Below the pieces are notes generated by a model, which had not been told where the DNA came from, ran no database searches, and saw only the letters and a list, made by a program, of their open reading frames with translations. A program made the translations under genes and the position numbers. This document shows, piece by piece, positions 50,519-58,756 of a DNA stretch of 64,000 bases (positions are counted from its first letter, which is position 1; every line of letters starts with the position of its first letter). The DNA comes from Clostridium sp. AM34-11AC (lineage in GTDB: Bacteria; Bacillota; Clostridia; Lachnospirales; Lachnospiraceae): positions 32,729-96,728 of the forward strand of contig NZ_QWGL01000012.1 in assembly GCF_003435375.1 (NCBI RefSeq). The letters run 5' to 3'.

Positions 50519-51469
50519 ATGAAGAAATTAAATCAGCTTCTCATCTTAGGTACAACACTTTTATTATCCGCTGCGGCACTCACCGGATGTTCCGGTTCCT
50601 CCGCAATGGGCGCTACGATCCCGCAGACAACTTCCGGAGAGACAGCAACTCCTCAGACAGACGCAGGAATCATCGCATCTGAGACCACCGGTTCCAACAA
50701 CCGCCTGAACGAGATCTTAGAGCGCGGATACATCGAGATCGCAACTGAGCCGTACTTCGCTCCGAACGAATTCATCGATCCCACAAAGAGCGGCGAGGAG
50801 GCCTACACAGGTTCTGATGTCGAACTTGCAAAGTACATCGGTGAGGCACTCGGTGTTGAGGTCCGCTTAAAACCGATGGACTTCACAAGCGTTCTCGGAA
50901 GCATCACGACCGGAAAATATGATCTCGCGATCTCCGCCTTAGCCTACACACCGGCAAGAGCTGAGACCATGAACCTCTCCAAGGGTTACTATTTCGGAGA
51001 CGAAGATCCGCAGACAGCATACGGCATTCTGGTCCGCAAGGAAGATGTTGACAGTATCAAATCCTTCAACGATCTTGCAGACAAGGTGGTCGTTGCCCAG
51101 AATGGTTCCCTTCAGGAGCAGTTCGTACAGGAGCAGATCCCGGCTTACAAAAAATACAACCGTGTTTCCTCCACAAACGATGGTTTCCTGATGGTCGAGA
51201 CCGGAAAGAGTGATGTGATAGTCGCAGCCCTCAGAATGGCAAGATTATATCTGGAATCCAACCCGGACAGCAATCTTGTGATCGTCCCGAACCTGTATTT
51301 CAAAGTTGATCCTGAAACACAGGGAACAAGAATCGGTATCCCGAAGGGTGAGGATGCCCTCACAGACCGGATCAACGAGATCATCGACGAAGTCGTTGAG
51401 AAAGATCTTTACAATCAGTGGTACGACGAGTATACGGAGTACGCGAAGAGCCTTGGCATTATCGAATAA
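50519..51469 (+). CDS. Amino acid ABC transporter solute-binding lipoprotein
   Basis: A 316-residue extracytoplasmic binding protein of family 3 (polar amino acids). It has a lipoprotein signal with lipobox LTGC (Cys23), a Thr/Ser-rich linker and two lobes; 'RGYIEIATEPYFAPNEFIDP', 'GSDVELAKYIGEALGVEV' and the 'KYDLAISALAYTPARAETMN' segment are family marks. AAGGAGG precedes the ATG. No permease or ATPase gene is nearby, so it is an orphan and must share a transporter encoded elsewhere. Confidence 0.93.
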   Translation: MKKLNQLLILGTTLLLSAAALTGCSGSSAMGATIPQTTSGETATPQTDAGIIASETTGSNNRLNEILERGYIEIATEPYFAPNEFIDPTKSGEEAYTGSDVELAKYIGEALGVEVRLKPMDFTSVLGSITTGKYDLAISALAYTPARAETMNLSKGYYFGDEDPQTAYGILVRKEDVDSIKSFNDLADKVVVAQNGSLQEQFVQEQIPAYKKYNRVSSTNDGFLMVETGKSDVIVAALRMARLYLESNPDSNLVIVPNLYFKVDPETQGTRIGIPKGEDALTDRINEIIDEVVEKDLYNQWYDEYTEYAKSLGIIE

Positions 51470-51490
51470 TTCGATCCTTTGATATCCCCA

Positions 51491-51568
51491 GCGGCCGCGG
51501 TCAGGCCGCACCCCTTCACCGGTACCTTCCCCAGGTGCCGGAACCCCTTGGTCATGGGAGGTTCTCCC
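51491..51568 (+). other. Three-hairpin 3' UTR structure
   Basis: Three adjacent perfect or near-perfect hairpins (51491-51509 GCGGCC/GGCCGC; 51519-51541 CCGGTACCT/AGGTGCCGG; 51556-51568 GGGAG/CTCCC) lie between the binding-protein stop and its terminator. The two spacers share the heptamer ACCCCTT. Function unknown; it could be a structured 3' UTR or a small RNA. Confidence 0.55.
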
Positions 51569-51584
51569 CATAATATCTCATGAC

Positions 51585-51625
51585 AAAAAAGACGATCCGC
51601 AATTACCTGGCGGTTCGTCTTTTTT
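51585..51625. terminator. Bidirectional terminator between the binding protein and yitT
   Basis: AAAAAAGACGA-CCGC pairs with GCGG-TCGTCTTTTTT; T runs occur on both strands, fitting the convergent arrangement. Confidence 0.9.
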
Positions 51626-51702
51626 GTTCCGTCTTATCTGCCGCAGACACACCCGCGGGATCTGGTGATCCGGTCTGTCCTGCCGCATTCATTTGTTTCT
51701 TC

Positions 51703-52572
51703 CTACACTTCCCAGTCAGAATCCAGAAAACCTTCCCCGTAGACTTCCTGAGCCTCAGAGACGATCATAAACGCTCTGGGATCGATATCATAGACGATCT
51801 TCTTCGCCTTGTAGAACTGCTTTCTGTCCAGAACACAGATCACGGTCTTTCCATCTTCTTTCCGATAAGCTCCTTCGCTCTTTAAAAAGGTACAGCCGCG
51901 CTCCAGCTCATCCATCAGCTCATCAGCGATCTCCTTCGGTTTTTCTGTAATGACCGTTATCATGGTGCTCTTATTCATACCATAAAGGATCACATCGATC
52001 ACATATGTTCCCACCACCATGTTAATGAGTCCATAAAGACCGGATTCGATATTCCGGAATACCACCATGGAAAGCAGGATGATCACAAGGTCCGTCGCCA
52101 TGACCGCTTTTCCGGTCTGCATGTGCGGACAATACTTTTGTAAAAGCTTTGCGGCGATATCGCCTCCGCCTGTGGTAGAGCCGCGCATGAATATAACGGC
52201 AAGACTGATTCCGATCAGCACTCCGCCGAAAAGGCAGGATACCATCTTATCGCCGGAATACACCGGAAAATACGGTGTCACCAGACCATCCAGAATCACG
52301 GTCATGATCGCAACTGTCTTCAGTGTTTTGATCGTCTTCTCCTTTCCCAGATAGATCCAGGACGCGATCAGAAGCGGAATATTGATCAGAAATGTCAGGG
52401 TACCGATTGGGAGATTCGTCAGACGGTTTAACAGGATCGCCATACCGCTGGCACCTCCCGGCGCGATATCGATATTGTTGATAAAGCAGTGGAGTGCGAC
52501 GGCCTGTACAAAACCGCCCGCCACATCTGCCAGAAGATCCAGAGCAAGCTCTTTTTCCCTCATCTTTTCCAT
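51703..52572 (-). CDS. YitT family membrane protein
   Basis: A 289-residue protein with five or six N-terminal transmembrane helices (YitT/DUF161: 'IDIAPGGASGMAILLNRLTN', 'MRGSTTGGGDIAAKLLQKY') and a C-terminal soluble DUF2179 domain (~205-289). The family's function is not established. GGGGG lies 8 bases before the ATG. It follows hflX by 37 bases and probably shares its transcript. Confidence 0.92.
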   Translation of the reverse strand: MEKMREKELALDLLADVAGGFVQAVALHCFINNIDIAPGGASGMAILLNRLTNLPIGTLTFLINIPLLIASWIYLGKEKTIKTLKTVAIMTVILDGLVTPYFPVYSGDKMVSCLFGGVLIGISLAVIFMRGSTTGGGDIAAKLLQKYCPHMQTGKAVMATDLVIILLSMVVFRNIESGLYGLINMVVGTYVIDVILYGMNKSTMITVITEKPKEIADELMDELERGCTFLKSEGAYRKEDGKTVICVLDRKQFYKAKKIVYDIDPRAFMIVSEAQEVYGEGFLDSDWEV

Positions 52573-52609
52573 AAGATTATCCCCCTTATATCTGCCAGTC
52601 TGAATTCAT

Positions 52610-53863
52610 TTAATCCCGATATAATTCTTCAAATAGTTCCACCGGCACATACGCCTTCACATGGATCCCGTCATCCTGATACTCCTCCGAAAGAAGCTGT
52701 CCGCTCTTCCGGATCGTCTGGATCCGTCCGGCATCCCTGTAGGCGAATATCTTCTCAAAATAGATCCTGCGGTTTCTCAAAATTATGGCAAACAGATCCA
52801 GCAGTTCCTCAATGCCCTCTCCTGTCTTTGCCGATAATTTCACTTTATAATCCGCGGACATATCCCTGCAGGCGGTATCTGCGTCCGGGCGGTCCACCTT
52901 GTTGAATACCGTGATGATCTCCTTGTCCTTGATGTCCAATCGGCGCAGAGTCTCATAGACCACATGCATCTGCATGTCCATCTGCGGGTTCGAACAGTCC
53001 ACCACATGGAGGATCACATCGCAGTAGCGCGCCTCCTCCAGGGTACTCTTAAAGGCCTCAACCAGATGATGCGGAAGTTTTCGGATAAATCCTACGGTAT
53101 CCGTCAGGAGAACCTTTTCCCCTCCCGGAAGCGTCAATGCCCTCGTCGTCGGATCCAGGGTCGCGAAGAGCTTATCTTCCGCCAGGATCCCGGCTCCTGT
53201 GAGCTTATTTAAGAGCGTAGATTTTCCGGCGTTCGTGTAACCCACAATGGCCGCCGTCAGCGTTCCGCTCTGCTCTCTCTGTTTCCGCACCACATCCCTG
53301 TGGCGCTCCACATCCTGGAGCTCCGATTTTAACTGGCTGATCCTCTCGTGAATCCGTCTTCTGTCCACCTCAAGTTTCGTCTCGCCGGGTCCCCTCGTAC
53401 CGATTCCGCCGCCAAGTCTCGACAGGGAATTCCTGAGACCCACAAGGCGGACGGCGCGGTATCTTAACTGCGCAAGTTCTACCTGGATCTTCCCCTCTCT
53501 TGTCTTTGCACGGGCGGCAAAGATATCGAGAATGATCATCGTACGGTCCATGACCTTTGTGTCCAGGGCGTCCTCCAGGTTTTTTAACTGTGCCGGGGAG
53601 AGCTCATCGTCGCAGACAACGCCGGTAGCGCCGGACTCCCAGACCATCTCCTTCAATTCCTGGATCTTACCTTTTCCGAGGTATGTTCCCGGATGGACAT
53701 TTTCCCGGTTCTGGATCACGACTCCCACGGTCTCAGCTCCCGCGGTCTTTACAAGCTCCCGAAGCTCCTCCACGGACTCCTCCGTGTCATCGGAGGCGTT
53801 CGTGCTGGCAGCAAACAGGATGACCCGCTCCTGCTGCTCACCGATCTCTATCAATTCTGCCAT
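52610..53863 (-). CDS. hflX: Ribosome-associated GTPase HflX
   Basis: A 417-residue GTPase that binds the 50S subunit and can split stalled or heat-damaged ribosomes. It has the HflX N-terminal domain (NVHPGTYLGKGKIQELKEMV), a linker (RLGGGIGTRGPGETKLEVDR), the G1 motif GYTNAGKSTLLNKL, the DTVGFIRKLPHHLVEAF switch II region and NKVD. It begins 8 bases after the TPR lipoprotein stop. Confidence 0.96.
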   Translation of the reverse strand: MAELIEIGEQQERVILFAASTNASDDTEESVEELRELVKTAGAETVGVVIQNRENVHPGTYLGKGKIQELKEMVWESGATGVVCDDELSPAQLKNLEDALDTKVMDRTMIILDIFAARAKTREGKIQVELAQLRYRAVRLVGLRNSLSRLGGGIGTRGPGETKLEVDRRRIHERISQLKSELQDVERHRDVVRKQREQSGTLTAAIVGYTNAGKSTLLNKLTGAGILAEDKLFATLDPTTRALTLPGGEKVLLTDTVGFIRKLPHHLVEAFKSTLEEARYCDVILHVVDCSNPQMDMQMHVVYETLRRLDIKDKEIITVFNKVDRPDADTACRDMSADYKVKLSAKTGEGIEELLDLFAIILRNRRIYFEKIFAYRDAGRIQTIRKSGQLLSEEYQDDGIHVKAYVPVELFEELYRD

Positions 53864-53871
53864 TCTTTCTC

Positions 53872-54678
53872 CTATCTTGTCACGAGAAACGCGATCTCAT
53901 GATCTGCCTTCTCGTCCTGTCCATACTGCTCCTCGTAGCTTCGGAACAGCTCCAGCGCCTTCTCATACTGGCCCAGGTACTCATAACACACGGCCTGGTT
54001 GAAGGCGATCTCTTTCTTTGCCCGGTCATCAGAGAGGGCAAGTCCCGCCTCCGCGTGCTGCAGCGCTTCCTCATAATTGCCTTTTTCCATCGCAGCCATC
54101 ATCCAGCGGTTGTAAACTTCCGTGCTGGAAAAGCCCTCATCCACGAGAGTCTGGTAGAGCTCATCCGCCTTCTCCTCGTCTCCGGCAGTCATATATGCCG
54201 CCCCCAGGGCTTCCATCGCCTCTGCGTAGCCTGTAACCTCATGTTTCGCATCCGCGCTCTTACCGGACTCCAGGCGGTTCTCAGCACCATCCTGATCCCC
54301 GGAATTCGCGAGGCTCACCGCGCCGAGGTAGTAATACTCGGCTCTCGGCTTATCCACCTTCGCCAGGGTATCATAAGTATACGCCGCGGCACCATAGTCC
54401 CCCAGCATAAATTCTGCCTCACCGCGGTACTTTAATACATCGATCTCAAAAGAGGTCACCCGCGTTGTCTGGTCGATCAGGCTGTCAAACTCCGCGACAG
54501 CCCCCTCGTAATCACCGCTTTCCATGAGGGCGATGCCGTTCTCCCTGCTCTCCTTCATCTCACTGGTCACATGGCTGCAACCGGTGAGGAGGAGCAGCAT
54601 ACCGGATAGAAATAACGCTGATACAATGCTCTTTTTTATTTTGCTTATTTTTCTTGTTTTCTTATACTGTTTATACAT
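53872..54678 (-). CDS. Tetratricopeptide-repeat lipoprotein
   Basis: A 268-residue protein with a long basic n-region, hydrophobic segment and lipobox LTGC (Cys34), followed by about five TPR-like repeats (for example ENGIALMESGDYEGAVAEFD and MEKGNYEEALQHAEAGLALS). It probably acts as an anchored scaffold on the outer face of the membrane. No Shine-Dalgarno sequence is visible before the ATG, and the A/T-rich leader is short. First gene of a likely operon with hflX and yitT. Confidence 0.85.
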   Translation of the reverse strand: MYKQYKKTRKISKIKKSIVSALFLSGMLLLLTGCSHVTSEMKESRENGIALMESGDYEGAVAEFDSLIDQTTRVTSFEIDVLKYRGEAEFMLGDYGAAAYTYDTLAKVDKPRAEYYYLGAVSLANSGDQDGAENRLESGKSADAKHEVTGYAEAMEALGAAYMTAGDEEKADELYQTLVDEGFSSTEVYNRWMMAAMEKGNYEEALQHAEAGLALSDDRAKKEIAFNQAVCYEYLGQYEKALELFRSYEEQYGQDEKADHEIAFLVTR

Positions 54679-54789
54679 TTTAAATTTTACGTTTTATTTC
54701 GTTTCTTTATATGCTTTGTAAAGTCTTTTCATGAACCTTCAGCTTCAGCACGCTCTGGCCTCGGGAATTCTTTCCCTTTTCTCCACATT

Positions 54790-55305
54790 TTACGCACGCG
54801 TCGTGCTTCCGAATCCACCATTTCTCACCTCATCGGCCTCATCATCCACCGTAATTCCGTACTCCACGAAAATCCCCTGGGAGAAACCTGTTCCTGCCTC
54901 CACTTCCACGGTCTTTCCCTCGCGGCTGTCATTGGTGAGCTTCACCTGGATATGGCCCTCATTGTCAGATCCGTAGTAGTCGCTGTCGATGATCCCGACG
55001 GTATTGTTTAACTGAAGACGGAACTTAAATCCAAGTCCGCTTCTCGGATAGAGCTTTAATACCCAGCCGTCATCGATCCGCGCCCGGATTCCTGTGAGGA
55101 TCTTTGTCATCTCACCCGGTTTCAGCGTGAACGCTGCCGGTGCGAAGAAATCATATCCGGCAGAGCCTGCTGTGGCACGCTTCGGAAGTCTGATCCCATC
55201 GTAGATTTCCCTAATCACTTCTTCTGTATCCTGCGGGTGTTCCCCCTGCCAGTCTTTTTTAAACTGCTCAAAGCTTACTTTTTCAAATTTTGCGATTCTC
55301 TGCAT
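54790..55305 (-). CDS. dut: dUTP diphosphatase (trimeric type)
   Basis: A 171-residue dUTPase that hydrolyses dUTP to dUMP, limiting uracil in DNA and feeding thymidylate synthesis. Motifs are visible: AGSAGYDFFA (1), PRSGLGFK (2), the dUMP-binding VGIIDSDYYGS (3) and the flexible C-terminal NGGFGSTTRA (5), which ends without the usual Gly. The start MQRIAKFEK has GGAG-like sequence upstream; a longer frame overlaps the promoter at 55337. Confidence 0.92.
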   Translation of the reverse strand: MQRIAKFEKVSFEQFKKDWQGEHPQDTEEVIREIYDGIRLPKRATAGSAGYDFFAPAAFTLKPGEMTKILTGIRARIDDGWVLKLYPRSGLGFKFRLQLNNTVGIIDSDYYGSDNEGHIQVKLTNDSREGKTVEVEAGTGFSQGIFVEYGITVDDEADEVRNGGFGSTTRA

Positions 55306-55336
55306 GATGTCTCCTCTTCGTAAATGGTCTCCCACT

Positions 55337-55365
55337 ACTATACCAAGACCCCGCCCCCTTTTCAA
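55337..55365 (-). promoter_or_regulatory. Predicted sigma-A promoter for dut
   Basis: On the reverse strand TTGAAA and TATAGT are separated by 17 bases, ~30 bases before dut. Confidence 0.7.
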
Positions 55366-55375
55366 GCGTTTCAGA

Positions 55376-55446
55376 CAGAAAATCCGGCAGAATGCACTGC
55401 GTTATTACGGCAATGTGTCCACTGCCCACAGTATATTCTGCCGGAT
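55376..55446 (-). terminator. Terminator after the CPBP protease gene
   Basis: On the reverse strand ATCCGGCAGAAT pairs perfectly with ATTCTGCCGGAT, with inner CTG/CAG and GGCA/TGCC pairing; TTTTCTG follows. The promoter of dut begins right after it. Confidence 0.65.
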
Positions 55447-55542
55447 GCTTCCGTCTCTCACGTACATTTCTATGTGGTTTTCCAAGCAGCCGCGACACTC
55501 CCGGATATTCTCTCCAGGCTGCTGTTTTCCCGAAAACTTTTT

Positions 55543-56508
55543 CTATAAAATATACGATATCATCTCAATCCCGAAAATGATCATATATAAAATAAATCCC
55601 GGATTCAGGTACACATACTTCCTGTACGGTGTCGGCCACCCGTTCTGGCGTCCCATCTGCCACCAGTAGCGGCGTCCGTCCCGGAAGAAAAAGTAGATCC
55701 CGGCTGCGATGAGAAGCAGGATCATAATGAAGTTTCCCACAGAAAACGCCGCTGCCATTGCGCCCATCCCCAGTGCGTTCAATCCATTTTCCACCAGCAC
55801 TAACATCATGGAAAAGGAATTCACTGCCATGTGAAGCAGCACATTATAAAAGATCCGGTTCGTCCGCACCGCCACATAGCCGAGGATCAGTCCGATCACC
55901 ACCGCGTACAGGCATTGGTTTAAATTTCCGTGCATCAGCCCGAACATGACCGCACAGAAGACCACCGCTGTCCGGTCCCCGAACCGTCTCGCCTTCTTTA
56001 AGAGAACTCCCCGGAAGATAAACTCCTCCATAAACGGGGCGATCAGGCAGGTATAGATCACCATTCCAGGCGTCAGCTCATCGAGGGCGTCCATCACCGG
56101 GTTCATATCCGTCGCCGGAACTCCCGTAAATATAGAAAAAAACACGTCCAGAAACACGCCGAGGAAATTAAAGATGTACCCAAGTCCCAGGCACATGAAA
56201 AGCGCCGACATCCAGACCTCCGCCGGAAGTGTATGAGCCGGTCTCCGGTCCGATCTCACAAAACATGTCATCGGAACCACCAGAAGGAACGGAACTCCGA
56301 TAGAAAAGATATACTGCACCAGGACTCCCGTCCACGGAGAATCAAAAAGCCCGGAAAGCAGACGCGCTCCGCCGCTTCCCAGGCCATGGATCCGGTGCCA
56401 TACCAGGCCATAGAAAGCGCTGCCCAGGTACTGGAACCCTGAGCAGGCGCACATGGCAAGGCATAAAATTGTAAACGTAATCAGAAAATCTCTTCGTTTA
56501 TGCACCAT
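55543..56508 (-). CDS. CPBP family intramembrane glutamic protease-like protein
   Basis: A 321-residue membrane protein with about eight helices and the CPBP (Abi/Rce1-like) motifs: PFMEEFIFRGVLL (Glu161-Glu162, Arg166), FGLMHGN (His193) and LLHMAVNS. These proteins are membrane proteases linked in some cases to bacteriocin immunity or CAAX-like processing. It overlaps the htpG stop by 11 bases and is probably co-expressed with the chaperone under heat control. Confidence 0.92.
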   Translation of the reverse strand: MVHKRRDFLITFTILCLAMCACSGFQYLGSAFYGLVWHRIHGLGSGGARLLSGLFDSPWTGVLVQYIFSIGVPFLLVVPMTCFVRSDRRPAHTLPAEVWMSALFMCLGLGYIFNFLGVFLDVFFSIFTGVPATDMNPVMDALDELTPGMVIYTCLIAPFMEEFIFRGVLLKKARRFGDRTAVVFCAVMFGLMHGNLNQCLYAVVIGLILGYVAVRTNRIFYNVLLHMAVNSFSMMLVLVENGLNALGMGAMAAAFSVGNFIMILLLIAAGIYFFFRDGRRYWWQMGRQNGWPTPYRKYVYLNPGFILYMIIFGIEMISYIL

Positions 56509-58504
56509 ATTCTTCCTTCATGATCTCACTGCTTCTCGCAATGAACTTTGTCATACGCTCCGGGGAAAGACTTCCGTGAGCGAGCTTTGCAAGGTCATAG
56601 AGCTGTTCGCAGAGCATCGGTGTCTTCTCGCCGTCCCTGTTGTTTAACACATACTTTACAAGGCCATTGTTTGCGTTGAGGACAAGTGTCTCCTCCGCCG
56701 GGAACAGATCGGAACCGCCGCCGTACATGCTGTACATCTTCATCATATCCTGCATTCTGCGGCTCTCCTCGGACACAGTGATCATGGACGCGAGGCCCTC
56801 GTTTTTCAGCTTCTCGACCTTGACGTTCAGTTTGTCATTTCCGATGGCCTTCTTGAAGACCTCCGCAAGAGTCTCGGCATCCTTCTTCTCCTGCTCCTTT
56901 GCGGCCTCATCTGTCTCCTCGGCATCTTTGAAGGTCTCGTTGACATCCGCGTCGATGCGCAGGAACTTCAAGCCCTCATTCTTCTGCTCCACATGCTGCA
57001 TAAACGGGGAATCGATCGGATTCGGAAGGATCACAGCGTCGATTCCTGCTTCCCTGAACATGTTGATGTACTGGCTCTGCTCTTTCTCGTCCGTCACATA
57101 GAAGATCTTATTCTCGTGTTTCTCCCTGTTCTCCTCCAGGCAGTCAGCGAGAGTCAGGTACTTGCCATCCAGATTCTTGTAGAGGATATAGTCCTTCATC
57201 TTCTCGTCGAACTTTTCATCCTTTAAACAGCCGAATTTGATGAACGGATTAATGTCGTCCCAGTATTTCTCGTAATTCTCGCGGTCTGTCTTGCACATGC
57301 CGGACAGCTTGTCCGCAACCTTCTTTGTGATATAGTCGGAGATCTTCTTAACGAACCCATCATTCTGGAGAGCACTTCTGGATACATTTAACGGAAGATC
57401 CGGGCAGTCGATCACGCCCTTTAACAGCATCAGGAATTCCGGAATGACTTCCTTGATATTATCGGCAATGAATACCTGATTATTGTAGAGCTTGATCTTG
57501 CCTTCGATGCTCTCGTACTCCATATTGATCTTCGGGAAGTAGAGGATACCCTTTAAGTTAAACGGATAATCCATGTTCAGATGGATCCAGAATAACGGCT
57601 CCTTGAAGTCCTGAAATACCTTACGGTAGAACTCCTTGTACTCTTCGTCTGTGCACTCGTTCGGATGTTTGTTCCAGAGCGGATTTGTATCATTTACCGG
57701 AACCGGACGTCTTGCGATCTTATATTTTTCTTTTGCAGGAGAAACCTCAACTGTCTCCTTTGTTCCGTCCTCTTTTTCTTTCTCCTCTGTTTTTGCAGGC
57801 TCTACGATCGTCTCGATAATTGTATCTTTATCGGTGAGCTCATCCTTTTCGATCGTGTCATACTGCGGCTCTGCAGTCTCATCGTTTAAGTAGATCTCAA
57901 CCGGCATGAACGCGCAGTATTTATCGAGGATCTCTCTTGCACGGTACTCGTTTGCGAACTCAGCGCTGTCCTCATTCAGGTACAGGGTGATCACGGTTCC
58001 GTGTCCTTCCTTTGTGCCCTCTTTCATGTCGAACTCGGTACCGCCCTCAGACTCCCAGTGGACCGGCTTTGCGTCCTGCTTGTAGGATAAGGTATCGATC
58101 GTTACTTTGTCGGCTACCATGAACGCGGAGTAAAAGCCAAGTCCGAAGTGACCGATGATCTGGTCCTCGTTTGCTTTATCTTTGTACTTGTTTAAGAAAT
58201 CCTGCGCACCGGAAAAAGCGATCTGGTTGATATACTCGTCAACCTCGTCCTCTGTCATTCCGAGACCGTTATCTTCGATCCGTATCGTCTTCTCCTTCGG
58301 GTTTACAGTAACCTGAACTTTATAGGTCTCATCATCCGGTGTCTCATACTCACCCATCAGGGCCAGTTTCTTTAATTTTGTGATGGCGTCGCAGCCGTTG
58401 CTGACTAACTCACGGTAGAAAATATCGTGATCGGAATAAAGCCATTTTTTGATGATCGGGAATATATTCTCACTGTTGATTGAAAGACTTCCACTCTTTG
58501 CCAT
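56498..58504 (-). CDS. htpG: Chaperone HtpG (bacterial Hsp90)
   Basis: A 668-residue ATP-dependent chaperone. The N-terminal ATPase domain shows FYRELVSNGCDAITKLKKLA, IRIEDNGLGMTEDEV and IGHFGLGFYSAFMVAD; the middle and C-terminal dimerisation domains follow. It is somewhat longer than E. coli HtpG because of a Glu/Lys-rich insert around residues 225-260. AAGGAG precedes the ATG. A perfect CIRCE element and promoter lie upstream, predicting repression by HrcA. Confidence 0.97.
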   Translation of the reverse strand: MAKSGSLSINSENIFPIIKKWLYSDHDIFYRELVSNGCDAITKLKKLALMGEYETPDDETYKVQVTVNPKEKTIRIEDNGLGMTEDEVDEYINQIAFSGAQDFLNKYKDKANEDQIIGHFGLGFYSAFMVADKVTIDTLSYKQDAKPVHWESEGGTEFDMKEGTKEGHGTVITLYLNEDSAEFANEYRAREILDKYCAFMPVEIYLNDETAEPQYDTIEKDELTDKDTIIETIVEPAKTEEKEKEDGTKETVEVSPAKEKYKIARRPVPVNDTNPLWNKHPNECTDEEYKEFYRKVFQDFKEPLFWIHLNMDYPFNLKGILYFPKINMEYESIEGKIKLYNNQVFIADNIKEVIPEFLMLLKGVIDCPDLPLNVSRSALQNDGFVKKISDYITKKVADKLSGMCKTDRENYEKYWDDINPFIKFGCLKDEKFDEKMKDYILYKNLDGKYLTLADCLEENREKHENKIFYVTDEKEQSQYINMFREAGIDAVILPNPIDSPFMQHVEQKNEGLKFLRIDADVNETFKDAEETDEAAKEQEKKDAETLAEVFKKAIGNDKLNVKVEKLKNEGLASMITVSEESRRMQDMMKMYSMYGGGSDLFPAEETLVLNANNGLVKYVLNNRDGEKTPMLCEQLYDLAKLAHGSLSPERMTKFIARSSEIMKEEYGA

Positions 58505-58627
58505 ATTAAACCACTCCTTATTTCAATTCCTGCGGCGCAGGAACTTCTCATAATTCCCTCGGACCGCCGATTTTCATTTATCATTTTCCAGCTGTCTTTA
58601 TAACAGCTGTTCTGTTTAACATGACAT

Positions 58628-58656
58628 ATTTTAATACCAGAAAATCAAAATGTCAA
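58628..58656 (-). promoter_or_regulatory. Sigma-A promoter for htpG
   Basis: On the reverse strand a perfect TTGACA and TAAAAT are separated by 17 bases, ~120 bases before htpG. The CIRCE element ends 5 bases upstream of the -35. Confidence 0.82.
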
Positions 58657-58661
58657 TAAAA

Positions 58662-58688
58662 TTAGCACTCATTTTTAATGAGTGCTAA
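58662..58688. promoter_or_regulatory. CIRCE element (HrcA operator)
   Basis: TTAGCACTC, nine bases, GAGTGCTAA: a perfect match to the CIRCE consensus. HrcA binding here would repress htpG at normal temperature. hrcA itself is not in the window. Confidence 0.96.
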
Positions 58689-58756
58689 TAAAATTTTTAT
58701 AAACTTTTTTCTCTTTCGCCTTTGCTATGGGTGGGTCAGTCAATTAATGATCTCAC

